A program made the position numbers and the translations under genes. Shown one piece after another: positions 17,030-26,491 of a DNA stretch of 64,000 bases. Every line of letters begins with the position of its first letter. The first letter of the stretch is position 1. The notes under the pieces were generated by a model. It did no database searches and was not told the DNA's origin. It was given only the letters and a program-made list of their open reading frames with translations. The stretch comes from Nitrospirota bacterium (GTDB taxonomy: Bacteria > Nitrospirota > JACRHL01): the NCBI GenBank assembly GCA_016212085.1, contig JACRHL010000009.1:32572-96571 (forward strand). The letters run 5' to 3'.

Positions 17030-17114
17030 TGCATGACGCTTTTTTCGAGGCAACCACCCCGGTGCATGGATGTACCGGCGGCCCGCGGCGCGCAAGCGCG
17101 TGGAATACGGCCCG
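17030..17114. repeat. Decayed family A repeat
   Basis: GTGCATGGATGTACCGGCGG..GCGCGCAAGCGCGTGGAATACGG at 17071-17110 matches the middle of the intact copies (CACAGGGATGTGCCG..GCGAGCGCGTAAGCGCCTGGAATCCGG) with many changes. The ends are not intact. It lies between two convergent genes, with the TAG stop of the regulator gene at its edge (17115-17117 in reverse). Confidence 0.5.
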
Positions 17115-18493
<1,379 letters not shown>

Positions 18494-18497
<4 letters not shown>

Positions 18498-19933
18498 GAC
18501 TCCCCCTCGTGCGCCATGGGCAGGTGACGGCGCCGCGCCGTGGGCAGGCGCAGGCGGAAGGTGGCGCCGCCGCCGGGCACGTCGTCCACGGTCACCTCGC
18601 CGCCGTGGGCGGTGACCACCTTGTTCACCTGGGCCAGCCCCATGCCGGTGCCGCCCTCCTTGGTGGTGAAGAACGGCAGGAACAGCTTGGGGCGCGCCGC
18701 CGCCGGGATGCCGGGGCCGTTGTCGGACACGGCGATCACCACCCACTCGGCGGGCCCCTCCCCCTCCGCCAGGGCCCGCGCGCTCACCCGCACCCGGGGG
18801 CCGTCCAGGGCGCCCCGCGCGGCCTCGCAGGCGTTGCGGACCAGGTTGATGAGCGCCTGGCGCACCAGCGCCTCGTCCACCCACAGGGGCGGCAGGCCGT
18901 CCGGCACGGTGCACGCAACGGCCGCGTCGAACCCGGTGCCGGCCACCTCCGCCGCCAGCGCCAGCAGCGGCGCCACCGGCACCAGGGCGGGCTGGGGCTC
19001 CGCCTTGCGGCCGAACTCCAGCAGGGCGCGGATGAGCCCCTCCATGGCGGTGAGCTCCGCCATCATGGCGTCCACCAGCTCGCGCTGCGGGGTGCCCGGT
19101 TGGGTGTCGTGGGAGATCAGCCGGGCGTAGCCCAGCACCGCCCCCATGTTGTTGCGGAACTCGTGGGCGATGCCGGCGGACACCTCCCCCAGCTGGGCCA
19201 GGTGCCGGCGCAGCGCCACCTGGGCCTGCAGGCGCTTGAGCTCGGTGAGATCGGTGAACAGCAGCGCCGTGAGCGGCCCCTGCGCCGTGTCGATGGGCGA
19301 GACCGACAGGCCCAGGTGGCGCGCCAGCGCCCCCCGCGGCTGCCAGGCGAACTCCGCCCGGCCGCCCGGGGGAGGGGCGTTCCCGGCCGCCAGCACCGGC
19401 GGCAGGTGGCCCTTGAACAGCTCCGCCACCGGGCGGCCGATGGGCGCCGGGCCGGTCCAGCCCAGGATGCGCGTGGCGGCGCGGTTGCAGGTGGCCACCC
19501 GGCCATGTTGGTCCACGGTGAGCGCGCCGCTGGTGATGCCCTCCAGGATGGTGGTGTGCACCGCCTGCATCTGCGTCATGCGCGCCACGGCGGCGGCCTT
19601 CTCGCGGTGCCCGGCGGCCTCGCGCGCCTTCAGGTCGGTCAGGGCGTCGGTGAGGGGGGCGATGGCGGCCAGCGCCGCGTGGCGCCGCTCGTGCCGGGCC
19701 GGGCCGCCACGCACCAGGCTCCACACCAGCATGAACAGGCCGCCCCCCGCCAGCATCCGGAGCAGGGCCCCGGTGCCCTCCCCGGCCTCCCGCCACTGGG
19801 CCTGGGCATATTCCCCCACAAGGGGCGAGAAGATGATGTGGTCCGCCGCCTGGATGCGCAGCTGCTGGTGCACCACCAGCACCAGCACCAGCAGCGCCCC
19901 GAGGATCAGGGACTGGCGCAGCACCCGGTTCAC
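18494..19933 (-). CDS. PAS-domain sensor histidine kinase
   Basis: A 479-aa inner-membrane kinase. Two N-terminal membrane helices (about 8-22 and 55-72) bracket a short periplasmic loop. A coiled linker leads into a PAS domain (ILEGITSGALTVDQHGRVATCN..), then HisKA with the phospho-accepting His in IAHEFRNNMG, and HATPase with NLVRNACEAA, DNGPGIP and GGTGMGLAQ. GTG at 19933 is the start because GTGA overlaps the pilD stop. The small sensor loop gives no hint of ligand. It is the predicted partner of the downstream sigma-54 regulator. Confidence 0.9.
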
Positions 19934-20721
19934 GGCCGGCCCAGCCCCAGGTACCAGGCGATCATGTCGGGCCCCCACAGCAGGGAGACGATGGCCGCCA
20001 GGCTCAGGAAGGGCCCAAACGGCACCGCATGCTTGCGCCCCTTGCCGAAGGCCAGCATCAGCACGCCGCCCACCAGCCCGCCGGCCACGGACGCCAGGAG
20101 CGTGGTGAGCAGCACCGCCTGCCAGCCCAGAAAGGCGCCGACCATGGCGATGAGCTTGATGTCGCCGCCACCCATCCCCCCGCGCGACAGCACGGCGATC
20201 AGGTAGAACAGCCCGCCGCCCGCCACGGCGCCGATGACCGCGCTGACCAGCCCGGAAGGCAGCAGCGTGGCCGACGCCGCCAGCCCCACGGCGATGCCCG
20301 GCAGGGTGATGCGGTCCGGCAGGATGCGGTGGTGCAGGTCGATCACCGCCAGCGCCAGGAGCGCCGCGCCCAGCAGCAGATAGACCGGCAGCGCCGCCAC
20401 CATGCCCACGCGCCAGGCGATCACGGCGAACAGGGCGCCGGTGGCGGCCTCCACCAGGGGATACTCGGCGGAGATGGGCGCCCGGCAGGCGCGGCAGCGG
20501 CCTCCCAGCAGCAGGTAGCCGAGCAGCGGCACGTTGTCGTGCCAGCGGATCGGCGCCTTGCAGAGGGGGCAGTGGGAGGCGGGAAAGGCGATGGACTCCC
20601 CCGCCGGCAGGCGCCGGATCACCACGTTCAGGAAACTGCCCACCAGCAGCCCCAGCACGCCGCACAGGACCACCCCGTAGGGGCCCCACGCATCGCCGAC
20701 ATGCATCGAAAAATCCGCCAT
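19930..20721 (-). CDS. pilD: Prepilin leader peptidase / N-methyltransferase
   Basis: A 263-aa polytopic inner-membrane aspartyl protease that cleaves and methylates type IV prepilins and pseudopilins. The cytosolic zinc-type domain has the two pairs CPLC and CRAC (residues about 51-78). The catalytic Asp residues lie in AVIDLHHRILPD and GMGGGDIKL. About eight membrane helices. First gene of the pilD-kinase-regulator operon. The ATG at 20721 has only a weak AAAGAAAAA upstream. No pilB or pilC lies in the window. Confidence 0.93.
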   Translation of the reverse strand: MADFSMHVGDAWGPYGVVLCGVLGLLVGSFLNVVIRRLPAGESIAFPASHCPLCKAPIRWHDNVPLLGYLLLGGRCRACRAPISAEYPLVEAATGALFAVIAWRVGMVAALPVYLLLGAALLALAVIDLHHRILPDRITLPGIAVGLAASATLLPSGLVSAVIGAVAGGGLFYLIAVLSRGGMGGGDIKLIAMVGAFLGWQAVLLTTLLASVAGGLVGGVLMLAFGKGRKHAVPFGPFLSLAAIVSLLWGPDMIAWYLGLGRP

Positions 20722-20759
20722 TTTTTCTTTTATTTCATAACGTTAAGGCAACACCCGGA

Positions 20760-20789
20760 TTGATAAGCGGCGGGCGATGGGCCTATACT
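20760..20789 (+). promoter_or_regulatory. Sigma-70-type promoter for gpsA
   Basis: TTGATA (20760-20765) and TATACT (20784-20789) are separated by 18 bases. The predicted leader to the gpsA ATG is about 115 bases and contains GC-rich inverted repeats. No riboswitch class is recognisable in it. Confidence 0.6.
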
Positions 20790-20910
20790 GGCCGCCCCTT
20801 CCCTTCGGACGCCCGCCGGGGGGGACTTGAGCGCCCCGCCGGGGCCGCCGCCCTTCACTGTACCGCCTCGCCCCGCTTGGGGTGAAGCGGCCGCGCCATA
20901 GAGAGACGCC

Positions 20911-21933
20911 ATGCCCTCCCAGGCACGCATCACCGTCGTGGGGTCCGGGAGCTGGGGCACCGCCCTGGCATACCTGCTGGCCGGCAACGGCCACCGGGTC
21001 ACCATGTGGTGCCACCACGCCCAGGTGGCCGAGGCCATCAACCGGGACCACGCCAACCCGCGCTACCTGCGGGGCGTGCCCCTGCCCCCCAACCTGATCG
21101 CCAGCGCCGACCTGGAGGCGTCGGTGCGCGCCGCGCGCGACATGCTGCTGTGGGTGGTGCCGTCCCACGTCACGCGCGAGGTGTTCGCCCGCGTGGTGCC
21201 GCACCTGCCGCCGGACGTGCCGGTGATCAGCGCCACCAAGGGCATCGAGGTCGACACCCTCAAGTTCATGACCGACATCTTCGCCGAGCTGCTGGGCGAC
21301 GGCGACGGACGCCTGGGGGTGCTGTCGGGCCCCAGCTTCGCCCAGGAGGTGGTGGCCGGATCGCCCACCGCCGTGGCCGTGGCCAGCACCGACGAGCGGG
21401 TGGGCGCGCGGGTGCAGGCGCTGTTCGCGTCCAACACCTTCCGCGTGTATACCAACACCGACCTGGTCGGCACCCAGCTCGGCGGCGCCCTCAAGAACGT
21501 GGTGGCCATCGCCGCCGGCGCCGTGGAGGGGCTGGGTTTTGGCCACAATACCCAGGCGGTGCTCATCACCCGCGGCCTGGCGGAGATCGTCCGGCTGGGG
21601 GTGGCCATGGGCGCCGATCCGGCCACCCTGGCGGGTCTGGCGGGCATGGGCGACCTGGTGCTCACCTGCACCGGCGGCCTGTCGCGCAACCGGCAGGTGG
21701 GCATCGCCCTGGGGCAGGGCCGTACCCTGAAGGAGGTCCTGGACCGGATGCACATGGTGGCGGAGGGGGTGAAAACCACCGCCGCCGCCCACCAGTTGGC
21801 CCGGCGCATGGGGGTGGAGATGCCCATCGTCGCCCAGATCCACAAAGTGCTGTTCGAGGGGGAGACGCCGCGTCAGGCGGTGGCCACCCTCATGGGCCGC
21901 CCGCAGCGCTCCGAGGAGGGGTTGCCGGACTAG
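20911..21933 (+). CDS. gpsA: Glycerol-3-phosphate dehydrogenase [NAD(P)+]
   Basis: A 340-aa cytosolic enzyme that makes sn-glycerol-3-phosphate for phospholipids. The Rossmann motif GSGSWGTALAYLLAGNGH is near the start. VVPSHVTRE, SATKGIE, GPSFAQEVVAGSPTAVAVA, QLGGALKNVVAIAAGAVEGL (catalytic Lys region) and GLAGMGDLVLTCTG match the family. Length is normal. Monocistronic: its TAG stop forms the first border of an inverted repeat element. Confidence 0.96.
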   Translation: MPSQARITVVGSGSWGTALAYLLAGNGHRVTMWCHHAQVAEAINRDHANPRYLRGVPLPPNLIASADLEASVRAARDMLLWVVPSHVTREVFARVVPHLPPDVPVISATKGIEVDTLKFMTDIFAELLGDGDGRLGVLSGPSFAQEVVAGSPTAVAVASTDERVGARVQALFASNTFRVYTNTDLVGTQLGGALKNVVAIAAGAVEGLGFGHNTQAVLITRGLAEIVRLGVAMGADPATLAGLAGMGDLVLTCTGGLSRNRQVGIALGQGRTLKEVLDRMHMVAEGVKTTAAAHQLARRMGVEMPIVAQIHKVLFEGETPRQAVATLMGRPQRSEEGLPD

Positions 21934-22106
21934 GGTCTGTTGACACAAAGGCAAAGGCGGCGCCAGAGCCCGTTTTTTTGCAAACCAAGGCGCGGCGTGC
22001 GGGCCGTACCGGCCGTACGGGCAAGCGCTGCAACGCAGGGTTGCGAAAAAATGGGCCCGTCCCTTCGGGGTGCACCGCCGCGCTTGCCATTTGTGTTAGC
22101 AGGCCC
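21933..22106. repeat. Family C inverted-repeat element (about 174 bp, MITE-like)
   Basis: The left end GGGTCTGTTGACACAAA is matched by the inverse of GGGCCTGCTAACACAAA at the right end, and the similarity continues inwards (GGCAAAGGCGGCG / GGCAAGCGCGGCGG). A second inner pair is CCCGTTTTTTTGCAAACC / GGTTGCGAAAAAATGGG, so the whole element can fold as a long hairpin. There is no clear target duplication. The first base overlaps the last base of the gpsA stop codon. It could terminate gpsA transcription. Confidence 0.75.
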
Positions 22107-22186
22107 CTGGACCCCTTGCCGACCGTTTATGGCATGATTGGGGCGCCCCGGGGGAACGGGCCCCCGGCGCCGACCGGAAAGCACCC

Positions 22187-22300
22187 ATGAGCCGCCTGTT
22201 CACCTATACGTCCATCGCCGACCACATCATCACCGTGCTGGCCATCCTGCTGGTGGCCATGTTCGTGCTGGTGATGTTCTTCCACCCCGCCCCCCATTAG
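22187..22300 (+). CDS. 37-aa single-helix membrane protein
   Basis: ATG at 22187 opens a 37-codon frame: a short polar start, then an uninterrupted hydrophobic helix (about residues 11-32, IADHIITVLAILLVAMFVLVMFF) and the tail HPAPH. A Met-rich single membrane span is typical of small respiratory-complex subunits or membrane peptides. It is on the opposite strand to the cytochrome operon and converges on its end. GGAAAGCACCC stands before the ATG. No homologue recognised; the coding call rests on composition and position. Confidence 0.45.
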   Translation: MSRLFTYTSIADHIITVLAILLVAMFVLVMFFHPAPH

Positions 22301-22345
22301 GGCTGCGGCGGCCGCCCGTTCCCCGTTCGCCCGGCGGGGCCGGCG

Positions 22346-22687
22346 TCAGGCGCCGGGGGCGCCGCCCCCGCCCAGGGCGCGGCGCCGGGCCAGGTCGTTG
22401 GAGGCCTGCACCACCCCCCGCAGGATGGTCACCCCGTATAAGAACAGCCAGGCGCTGCCCGCCGCGGCGAACAGCCCCAGCGGCACCGCCACCAGCGGGT
22501 GCCAGAGGCTGCCGAACGACTGCTCCGGGTCCAGCCCGATCCACACCACGTAGCCCAGCAGCACCGCCCCGAAGCCGAAGGTCACGGCCAGGGCCAGCAG
22601 CATCAGGATGATCACCGACCACCAGGTGAGAAAGTACCGCGCGCGCTTGCGCGCCGTGCCAGGGGCGGGCCGGTCGCTCAGGGGCAC
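22346..22687 (-). CDS. Small two-helix membrane protein at the end of the cytochrome operon
   Basis: About 113 aa from GTG at 22687. A basic N-terminus (GTARKRARYFLTWW) precedes two hydrophobic helices, SVIILMLLALAVTFGFGAVLLGYVVWIGL and PLVAVPLGLFAAAGSAWLFLYGVTIL. A Gly/Ala-rich tail ends it. The GTG overlaps the end of the trihaem cytochrome gene by ten bases, so the two should be co-translated. It is the seventh and last gene of the operon and may be an accessory subunit of the b6f-like complex (inference from position only). Confidence 0.6.
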   Translation of the reverse strand: MPLSDRPAPGTARKRARYFLTWWSVIILMLLALAVTFGFGAVLLGYVVWIGLDPEQSFGSLWHPLVAVPLGLFAAAGSAWLFLYGVTILRGVVQASNDLARRRALGGGGAPGA

Positions 22688-24108
22688 GGGGGCTCCCCCG
22701 GCGGCAGCGCCTTGCGCTTCGCCGATTCCGCCTCCGCCTCGCGGATGGCGTTCTCCGCCTTCCACTCCAGGGTGAGGAGGTTGATCTTCTTGAGGAGCAG
22801 CCAGCACCCCAACAGGATGGCGAACAGCACCACGATGGCGGCCAGGTGGCGCTTCTCCAGGGCCAGCTCGAAGGCGGTCAGGGCGCCCTCCAGCTCCGAG
22901 GCCAGGCCCTCGCCCTGGGCGATGGCCTTGTCGGCGCCCACCAGGTTCTCGCGGCGGATCATGTCCTCCACGGCGCCCACGTGGGTCCAGGCCTCGCCCA
23001 GGGTGACGTTGAAGTCGTCCACGTTGCGGCCGTTCTGGCGGGCCTTCTCGATGCGCCCCTTCAGCACCTCCAGGGAGCCGCCCAGGTCGGCGAAACGCGC
23101 CGCCAGGGCGGGGGACAGGCGTTTGTCCTGCTCCAGCCTGACCAGGCTCAGCAGATAGGCCACCAGATCCTCGCGCTCACGCTCCGGCAGGTTGAAGCGC
23201 GGCATGGTGGAAGCGGGGCTGGTGGCCTTGGGGTTGGCCAGGTGGCGCCGGTGCCAGTCGGCGTCGTGCCCCGCCACCTCGCCCTCGAAGGTCAGGTCCG
23301 GCCCGAGGGCGCCGCCGGTGCCGCGGATGCTGTGGCAGGCGCCGCACCCGCGCTTGACGAACACGTGCTGGCCCGCCGCCGGGTCCGGCGCCTTGGGCAC
23401 CGGGGCCACGCCGGTGACGCGGGTCATCAGGTAGGCGGCGATGTGGGCCGCCTCCCGCGGGTCCCGGATCACCGCCGGCATGCGCGTGCCGGGGACGATC
23501 TGGGACGGGTTCATGACGTAGGCCATGTGCCAGGTCACGTCGCGCTTGGGGTCGTTGCCGGCGCCGGACAGGTCGGGCCCGATGGTGCCGCCCTCGCCGT
23601 CGATGGTGTGGCACAGGGGGCAGCCGCGCGACTGGTAGAGGGCCTCGCCGTCCACCGAGTTGCCCACCAGGCCGGCGGGGGTCTGCACCGTCCTGCGCGG
23701 AACCGGGGCGGCCTTCGGTGCCCGTTCCGGTGCCGGCGCGGCGGCCGCCGGCCGGGCCGGGGGGGTGGGCGCGGCCTTGGCGGGCGGGGTGCCGGCCAGG
23801 GTCAGCAGGAAGTCCGCCAGGTGGCCCGCATCCGCCTCGCTCTTCACCAATGGCGGCATGATCGAGCCGGGCACCACGCCCGCCGGATTCATCAGGTGGG
23901 CGATGTGCCAGGCGCGGTCGCGGTCCTTGCGGGTGCCCTCGGCGCTCAGGTCGGGGCCCACCTGGCCGCCCGCGCCGGCGATGGCGTGGCACCCGGCGCA
24001 CCCCTTGGCGTCGTAGAGCGCCCTGCCGGCGCCCACGTCCGCGTGGACCGGCGACGCCCAGGCCAGGGCCAGCAGCAGCGCCGCTCGGATCAGCCGGTCC
24101 GGCAGCAA
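22678..24108 (-). CDS. Membrane-anchored trihaem cytochrome c
   Basis: About 476 aa. It starts at TTG 24108 with a signal peptide (MLPDRLIRAALLLALAWASPVHA), three bases after the upstream stop. Three class I cytochrome c domains follow, each with CxxCH (CAGCH, CPLCH, CGACH) and a distal Met in SIMP, TRMP or STMP. Pro/Ala linkers join domains 1 and 2. A helical region and a C-terminal membrane span (HLAAIVVLFAILLGCWLLL) with a charged cytosolic tail end it. Domain 1 closely resembles the monohaem protein encoded just upstream (KDRDRAWHIAHL..PGSIMP), pointing to local duplication. Likely electron acceptor or conduit of the b6f-like complex. Confidence 0.88.
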   Translation of the reverse strand: MLPDRLIRAALLLALAWASPVHADVGAGRALYDAKGCAGCHAIAGAGGQVGPDLSAEGTRKDRDRAWHIAHLMNPAGVVPGSIMPPLVKSEADAGHLADFLLTLAGTPPAKAAPTPPARPAAAAPAPERAPKAAPVPRRTVQTPAGLVGNSVDGEALYQSRGCPLCHTIDGEGGTIGPDLSGAGNDPKRDVTWHMAYVMNPSQIVPGTRMPAVIRDPREAAHIAAYLMTRVTGVAPVPKAPDPAAGQHVFVKRGCGACHSIRGTGGALGPDLTFEGEVAGHDADWHRRHLANPKATSPASTMPRFNLPEREREDLVAYLLSLVRLEQDKRLSPALAARFADLGGSLEVLKGRIEKARQNGRNVDDFNVTLGEAWTHVGAVEDMIRRENLVGADKAIAQGEGLASELEGALTAFELALEKRHLAAIVVLFAILLGCWLLLKKINLLTLEWKAENAIREAEAESAKRKALPPGEPPCP

Positions 24109-24110
24109 GG

Positions 24111-24476
24111 TCAGCCTTCCGGTTGCACGGGGGCCAGCAGGGCCGTGGGCGCCGTCGCAGCCGTGAGGCTCATCAGATAGTCCGCCAGGTGGCCGGCCTC
24201 GTCCTCGTCGAACACCAGTTGCGGCATGATGGAGCCGGGCACCACGCTGGCCGGGTCCAGCAGGTGGGCGATGTGCCAGGCGCGGTCGCGGTCCTTGCGG
24301 TCGCCCTCGGTGCTCAGGTCGGGGCCGACCGCCCCCCCCTCGCCGTTGATGGCGTGGCAGTTCGTGCAGCCCTTTTCCTCGTACAGGGCGCGCCCCTTGT
24401 CCGGGTCCGCCCACAGGGGCGGCACGGCGGTCAGCAGAGCGGCAAACAAGACCAGAATGGCAACGTTGTGTTTCAT
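24111..24476 (-). CDS. Periplasmic monohaem cytochrome c
   Basis: A 121-aa protein with a signal peptide (about residues 1-23). One haem site, CTNCH, with distal Met in PGSIMPQL. The string GPDLSTEGDRKDRDRAWHIAHLLDPASVVPGSIMP is nearly repeated in domain 1 of the neighbouring trihaem cytochrome. It lies between the CBS-subunit IV gene (stop and start adjacent) and the trihaem cytochrome gene, in the same operon. Probably a soluble or complex-bound carrier taking electrons from the Rieske branch. Confidence 0.9.
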   Translation of the reverse strand: MKHNVAILVLFAALLTAVPPLWADPDKGRALYEEKGCTNCHAINGEGGAVGPDLSTEGDRKDRDRAWHIAHLLDPASVVPGSIMPQLVFDEDEAGHLADYLMSLTAATAPTALLAPVQPEG

Positions 24477-25253
24477 TTAACTAAAGTGTCCCCACACGGT
24501 GAAGCCGATGAAGGCCAAGGTACAGACGATCCCGAACAGGATCGCGAACGGCCGGCGGCGCGGCGCCCGGTCGCGGTTGCGGTCGATGAACGGAAAGAAC
24601 ACCAGGATCAGCACCACCACCCCCATGATCCCCACGCCCAGCAGCTTGGGCGCCCACTCGCCCAGGGGCGTGAACACCTCGGCGAACTTCAGGAACTGGT
24701 AGGCGGCCAGAAAGTACCACTCGGGCTTGATGTGCGCGGGGGTGGTGAACGGGTCGGCCTGGTTCAGCATGGGCGCCGGCGACAGCACCGCCAAGGCCAC
24801 GATCAGCGCGATGGTGAGCAGCGCCGCCACCACCTCCTTGAGCAGGTGGTTGGGCCAGAACGGGATGGAGCCGGGAACGTCCTCCTCGGGCACCAGCAGG
24901 TCCCGCGCCGAGATGATGCCGATGGGCTGGCCATCCTCCACCACCACCAGGTGGCGCACGTGGTGCGCGGCCATCATCTCGTTGGCGACGCGCAGCGGCT
25001 CGTCCAGGTCGATGGTGAGCAGGTGCGGGGTCATGATCTGGCTCACGGTCTTGCCGTCGATGGGCTCGTCCGACAGCACCTGATTGGCCAGGTCGGTGCC
25101 GGTCATGATGCCGATGAAGCCGGAGTCGTCGCGCACCAGGAGGCTGCGGATGCGCAGCCGGCGCATCAGCTGGGCGGCCTCGCGCAGGGGGCAGGACGGC
25201 GGAACCGAGACCGGGTCCCGGCTCATCATGTCCCCGACGGTCATCATTCCCAT
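24477..25253 (-). CDS. CBS-domain pair fused to cytochrome b6f-type subunit IV
   Basis: A 258-aa fusion. Residues about 4-60 and 68-122 are two CBS domains (VGDMMSRDPVSV..; VSQIMTPHLLTI..DGQPIGIISARDLL), a module that senses adenyl nucleotides in other proteins. From about 130 the sequence is subunit IV/cytochrome b C-terminal: PFWPNHLLKE, membrane helices, ADPFTTPAHIKPEWYFLAAY with the quinol-site PEWY at 177-180, then two more helices. Usual subunit IV is about 160 aa without CBS domains. It is encoded after the separate b6 subunit, so cytochrome b is split as in b6f. The CBS part would lie at the cytosolic N-terminus and might gate quinol oxidation by energy state (inference). Confidence 0.9.
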   Translation of the reverse strand: MGMMTVGDMMSRDPVSVPPSCPLREAAQLMRRLRIRSLLVRDDSGFIGIMTGTDLANQVLSDEPIDGKTVSQIMTPHLLTIDLDEPLRVANEMMAAHHVRHLVVVEDGQPIGIISARDLLVPEEDVPGSIPFWPNHLLKEVVAALLTIALIVALAVLSPAPMLNQADPFTTPAHIKPEWYFLAAYQFLKFAEVFTPLGEWAPKLLGVGIMGVVVLILVFFPFIDRNRDRAPRRRPFAILFGIVCTLAFIGFTVWGHFS

Positions 25254-25282
25254 GGCAGGCCCATCGCTCCTTGTGCGGGCGC

Positions 25283-26011
25283 CTACAGCGGCCCGGAAAT
25301 GCCCAGACGGCGGATCATCAGGAAGTGCAGCAGCAGCAGCACCAGCGCGCCGGCCGGCAGGATCACCACGTGCACCGCGAAGAAGCGCGTCAACGCCAGC
25401 TGGCCCACCTGGTCACCCCCCTTGAGGAAATAGGTGAGGTACTCGCCGACGTAGGGCACGGCGCTGGGGATCTCGGCCCCCACCACCGTGGCCCAGTAGG
25501 ACAGCTCGGTCCACGGCAGCAGGTAGCCGGAAAAGCCGAACAGGAGCAGCGCGAACATGAGCAGGGTGCCCACCACCCAGTTGAAGTCACGCGGGGCCTT
25601 GTAGGAGCCGTGGAAGAACACCCGCAGGGCGTGCAGCATCACGGTGATCATGATCAGGTTGGCGCCCCAGTGGTGGAAGCCGCGCACCAGCCAGCCGAAC
25701 GGCACGTTGTTGGTGATGTGCACCACGCTGGCGAAGGCCTGCTCCACCGTGGGCCGGTAGTAGAGCAGCAGCGCCACGCCGGTGACCATCTGGATCAGGA
25801 AGATCAGGAAGGTGACGCCGCCGAAGCAGAACCAGAAGTTCACGTGCGCCGGCACCGGCTTCTTGAGGGCCCGCGACAGCGCGGTGCGGAAATCGAGCCG
25901 CTCGTCCAGCTCGCCATACAGCGAGCCGGTGAGCAGCGAGACCAGGTTGAAGACGCTGGTCGCGCTCTCGCTCTTGAAGCCGCGCCGGGCCTTGGGGGTC
26001 TTGCCGGCCAC
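25283..26011 (-). CDS. Cytochrome b6-type subunit (N-terminal half of cytochrome b)
   Basis: A 242-aa four-helix membrane protein. Haem b ligands: His113/His127 (13 residues between) and His214/His229 (14 between), the b6 spacing rather than the 13/13 of many bc1 proteins. Cys62 in VNFWFCFGG aligns with the cytochrome b6 Cys that binds the extra haem ci. YYRPTVEQAFASV, GYLLPW and the final ISGPL also match b6. The N-terminal 45 residues are polar and longer than in plant b6. It forms the quinol/cytochrome c oxidoreductase core with the Rieske protein upstream and subunit IV downstream. Confidence 0.93.
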   Translation of the reverse strand: MAGKTPKARRGFKSESATSVFNLVSLLTGSLYGELDERLDFRTALSRALKKPVPAHVNFWFCFGGVTFLIFLIQMVTGVALLLYYRPTVEQAFASVVHITNNVPFGWLVRGFHHWGANLIMITVMLHALRVFFHGSYKAPRDFNWVVGTLLMFALLLFGFSGYLLPWTELSYWATVVGAEIPSAVPYVGEYLTYFLKGGDQVGQLALTRFFAVHVVILPAGALVLLLLHFLMIRRLGISGPL

Positions 26012-26014
26012 GGG

Positions 26015-26491
26015 TCAGCCCACCACCACCGTGTCACCGGAGACGCGCACGCCATAGGAGCGCAGCGGGGCCGGCGCCGGCCCCTGCAACACGTTGCCGT
26101 TGATGTCGTAGCGCGAGCCGTGGCAGGGGCACTGCATCTCGCCCACCTCGGCGTTGAAGCCCACCAGGCAGCCCAGGTGGGTGCACACCAGGCTGAGGGC
26201 GTGCAGGCGGCCGTCCACCGTGAAGATGCCCACCGCCTCGCCGTTCACCAGCTTCTTCACCATGCCCTTGTCCTTCATCTCGGCGAAGGGGAAGGAGATG
26301 GACGATTCGCCGCCGGTGGTGCCCATCTCCTTGCGCGGCCACACGTACTGGCCGGCGACGTAACCCGCGCCGCCCAGGCCCGCCAGGGCCCAGAAGCCCA
26401 GCGTCATGTTGAGCATGCGGTGCATGAACCGGCGCCGTTCGAGGCTGGGCAGGCCGGGAACCTCGGCCTCCGGCGCGGGGGGGGTGCTCAT
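26015..26491 (-). CDS. Rieske 2Fe-2S protein of the b6f-like complex
   Basis: A 158-aa protein. A twin-arginine-like ERRRFMHR (19-25) precedes the membrane helix (about 29-50). The cluster-binding motifs are CTHLGC (103-108) and CPCHGS (121-126), the high-potential Rieske pattern. The flanking SLVCTHLGC and GSRYDINGNVLQGPAPAPL are typical. The ATG overlaps the stop of the cytochrome c gene by one base (TGATG). It takes one electron from quinol at the PEWY site and passes it to a c-type haem. Confidence 0.95.
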   Translation of the reverse strand: MSTPPAPEAEVPGLPSLERRRFMHRMLNMTLGFWALAGLGGAGYVAGQYVWPRKEMGTTGGESSISFPFAEMKDKGMVKKLVNGEAVGIFTVDGRLHALSLVCTHLGCLVGFNAEVGEMQCPCHGSRYDINGNVLQGPAPAPLRSYGVRVSGDTVVVG

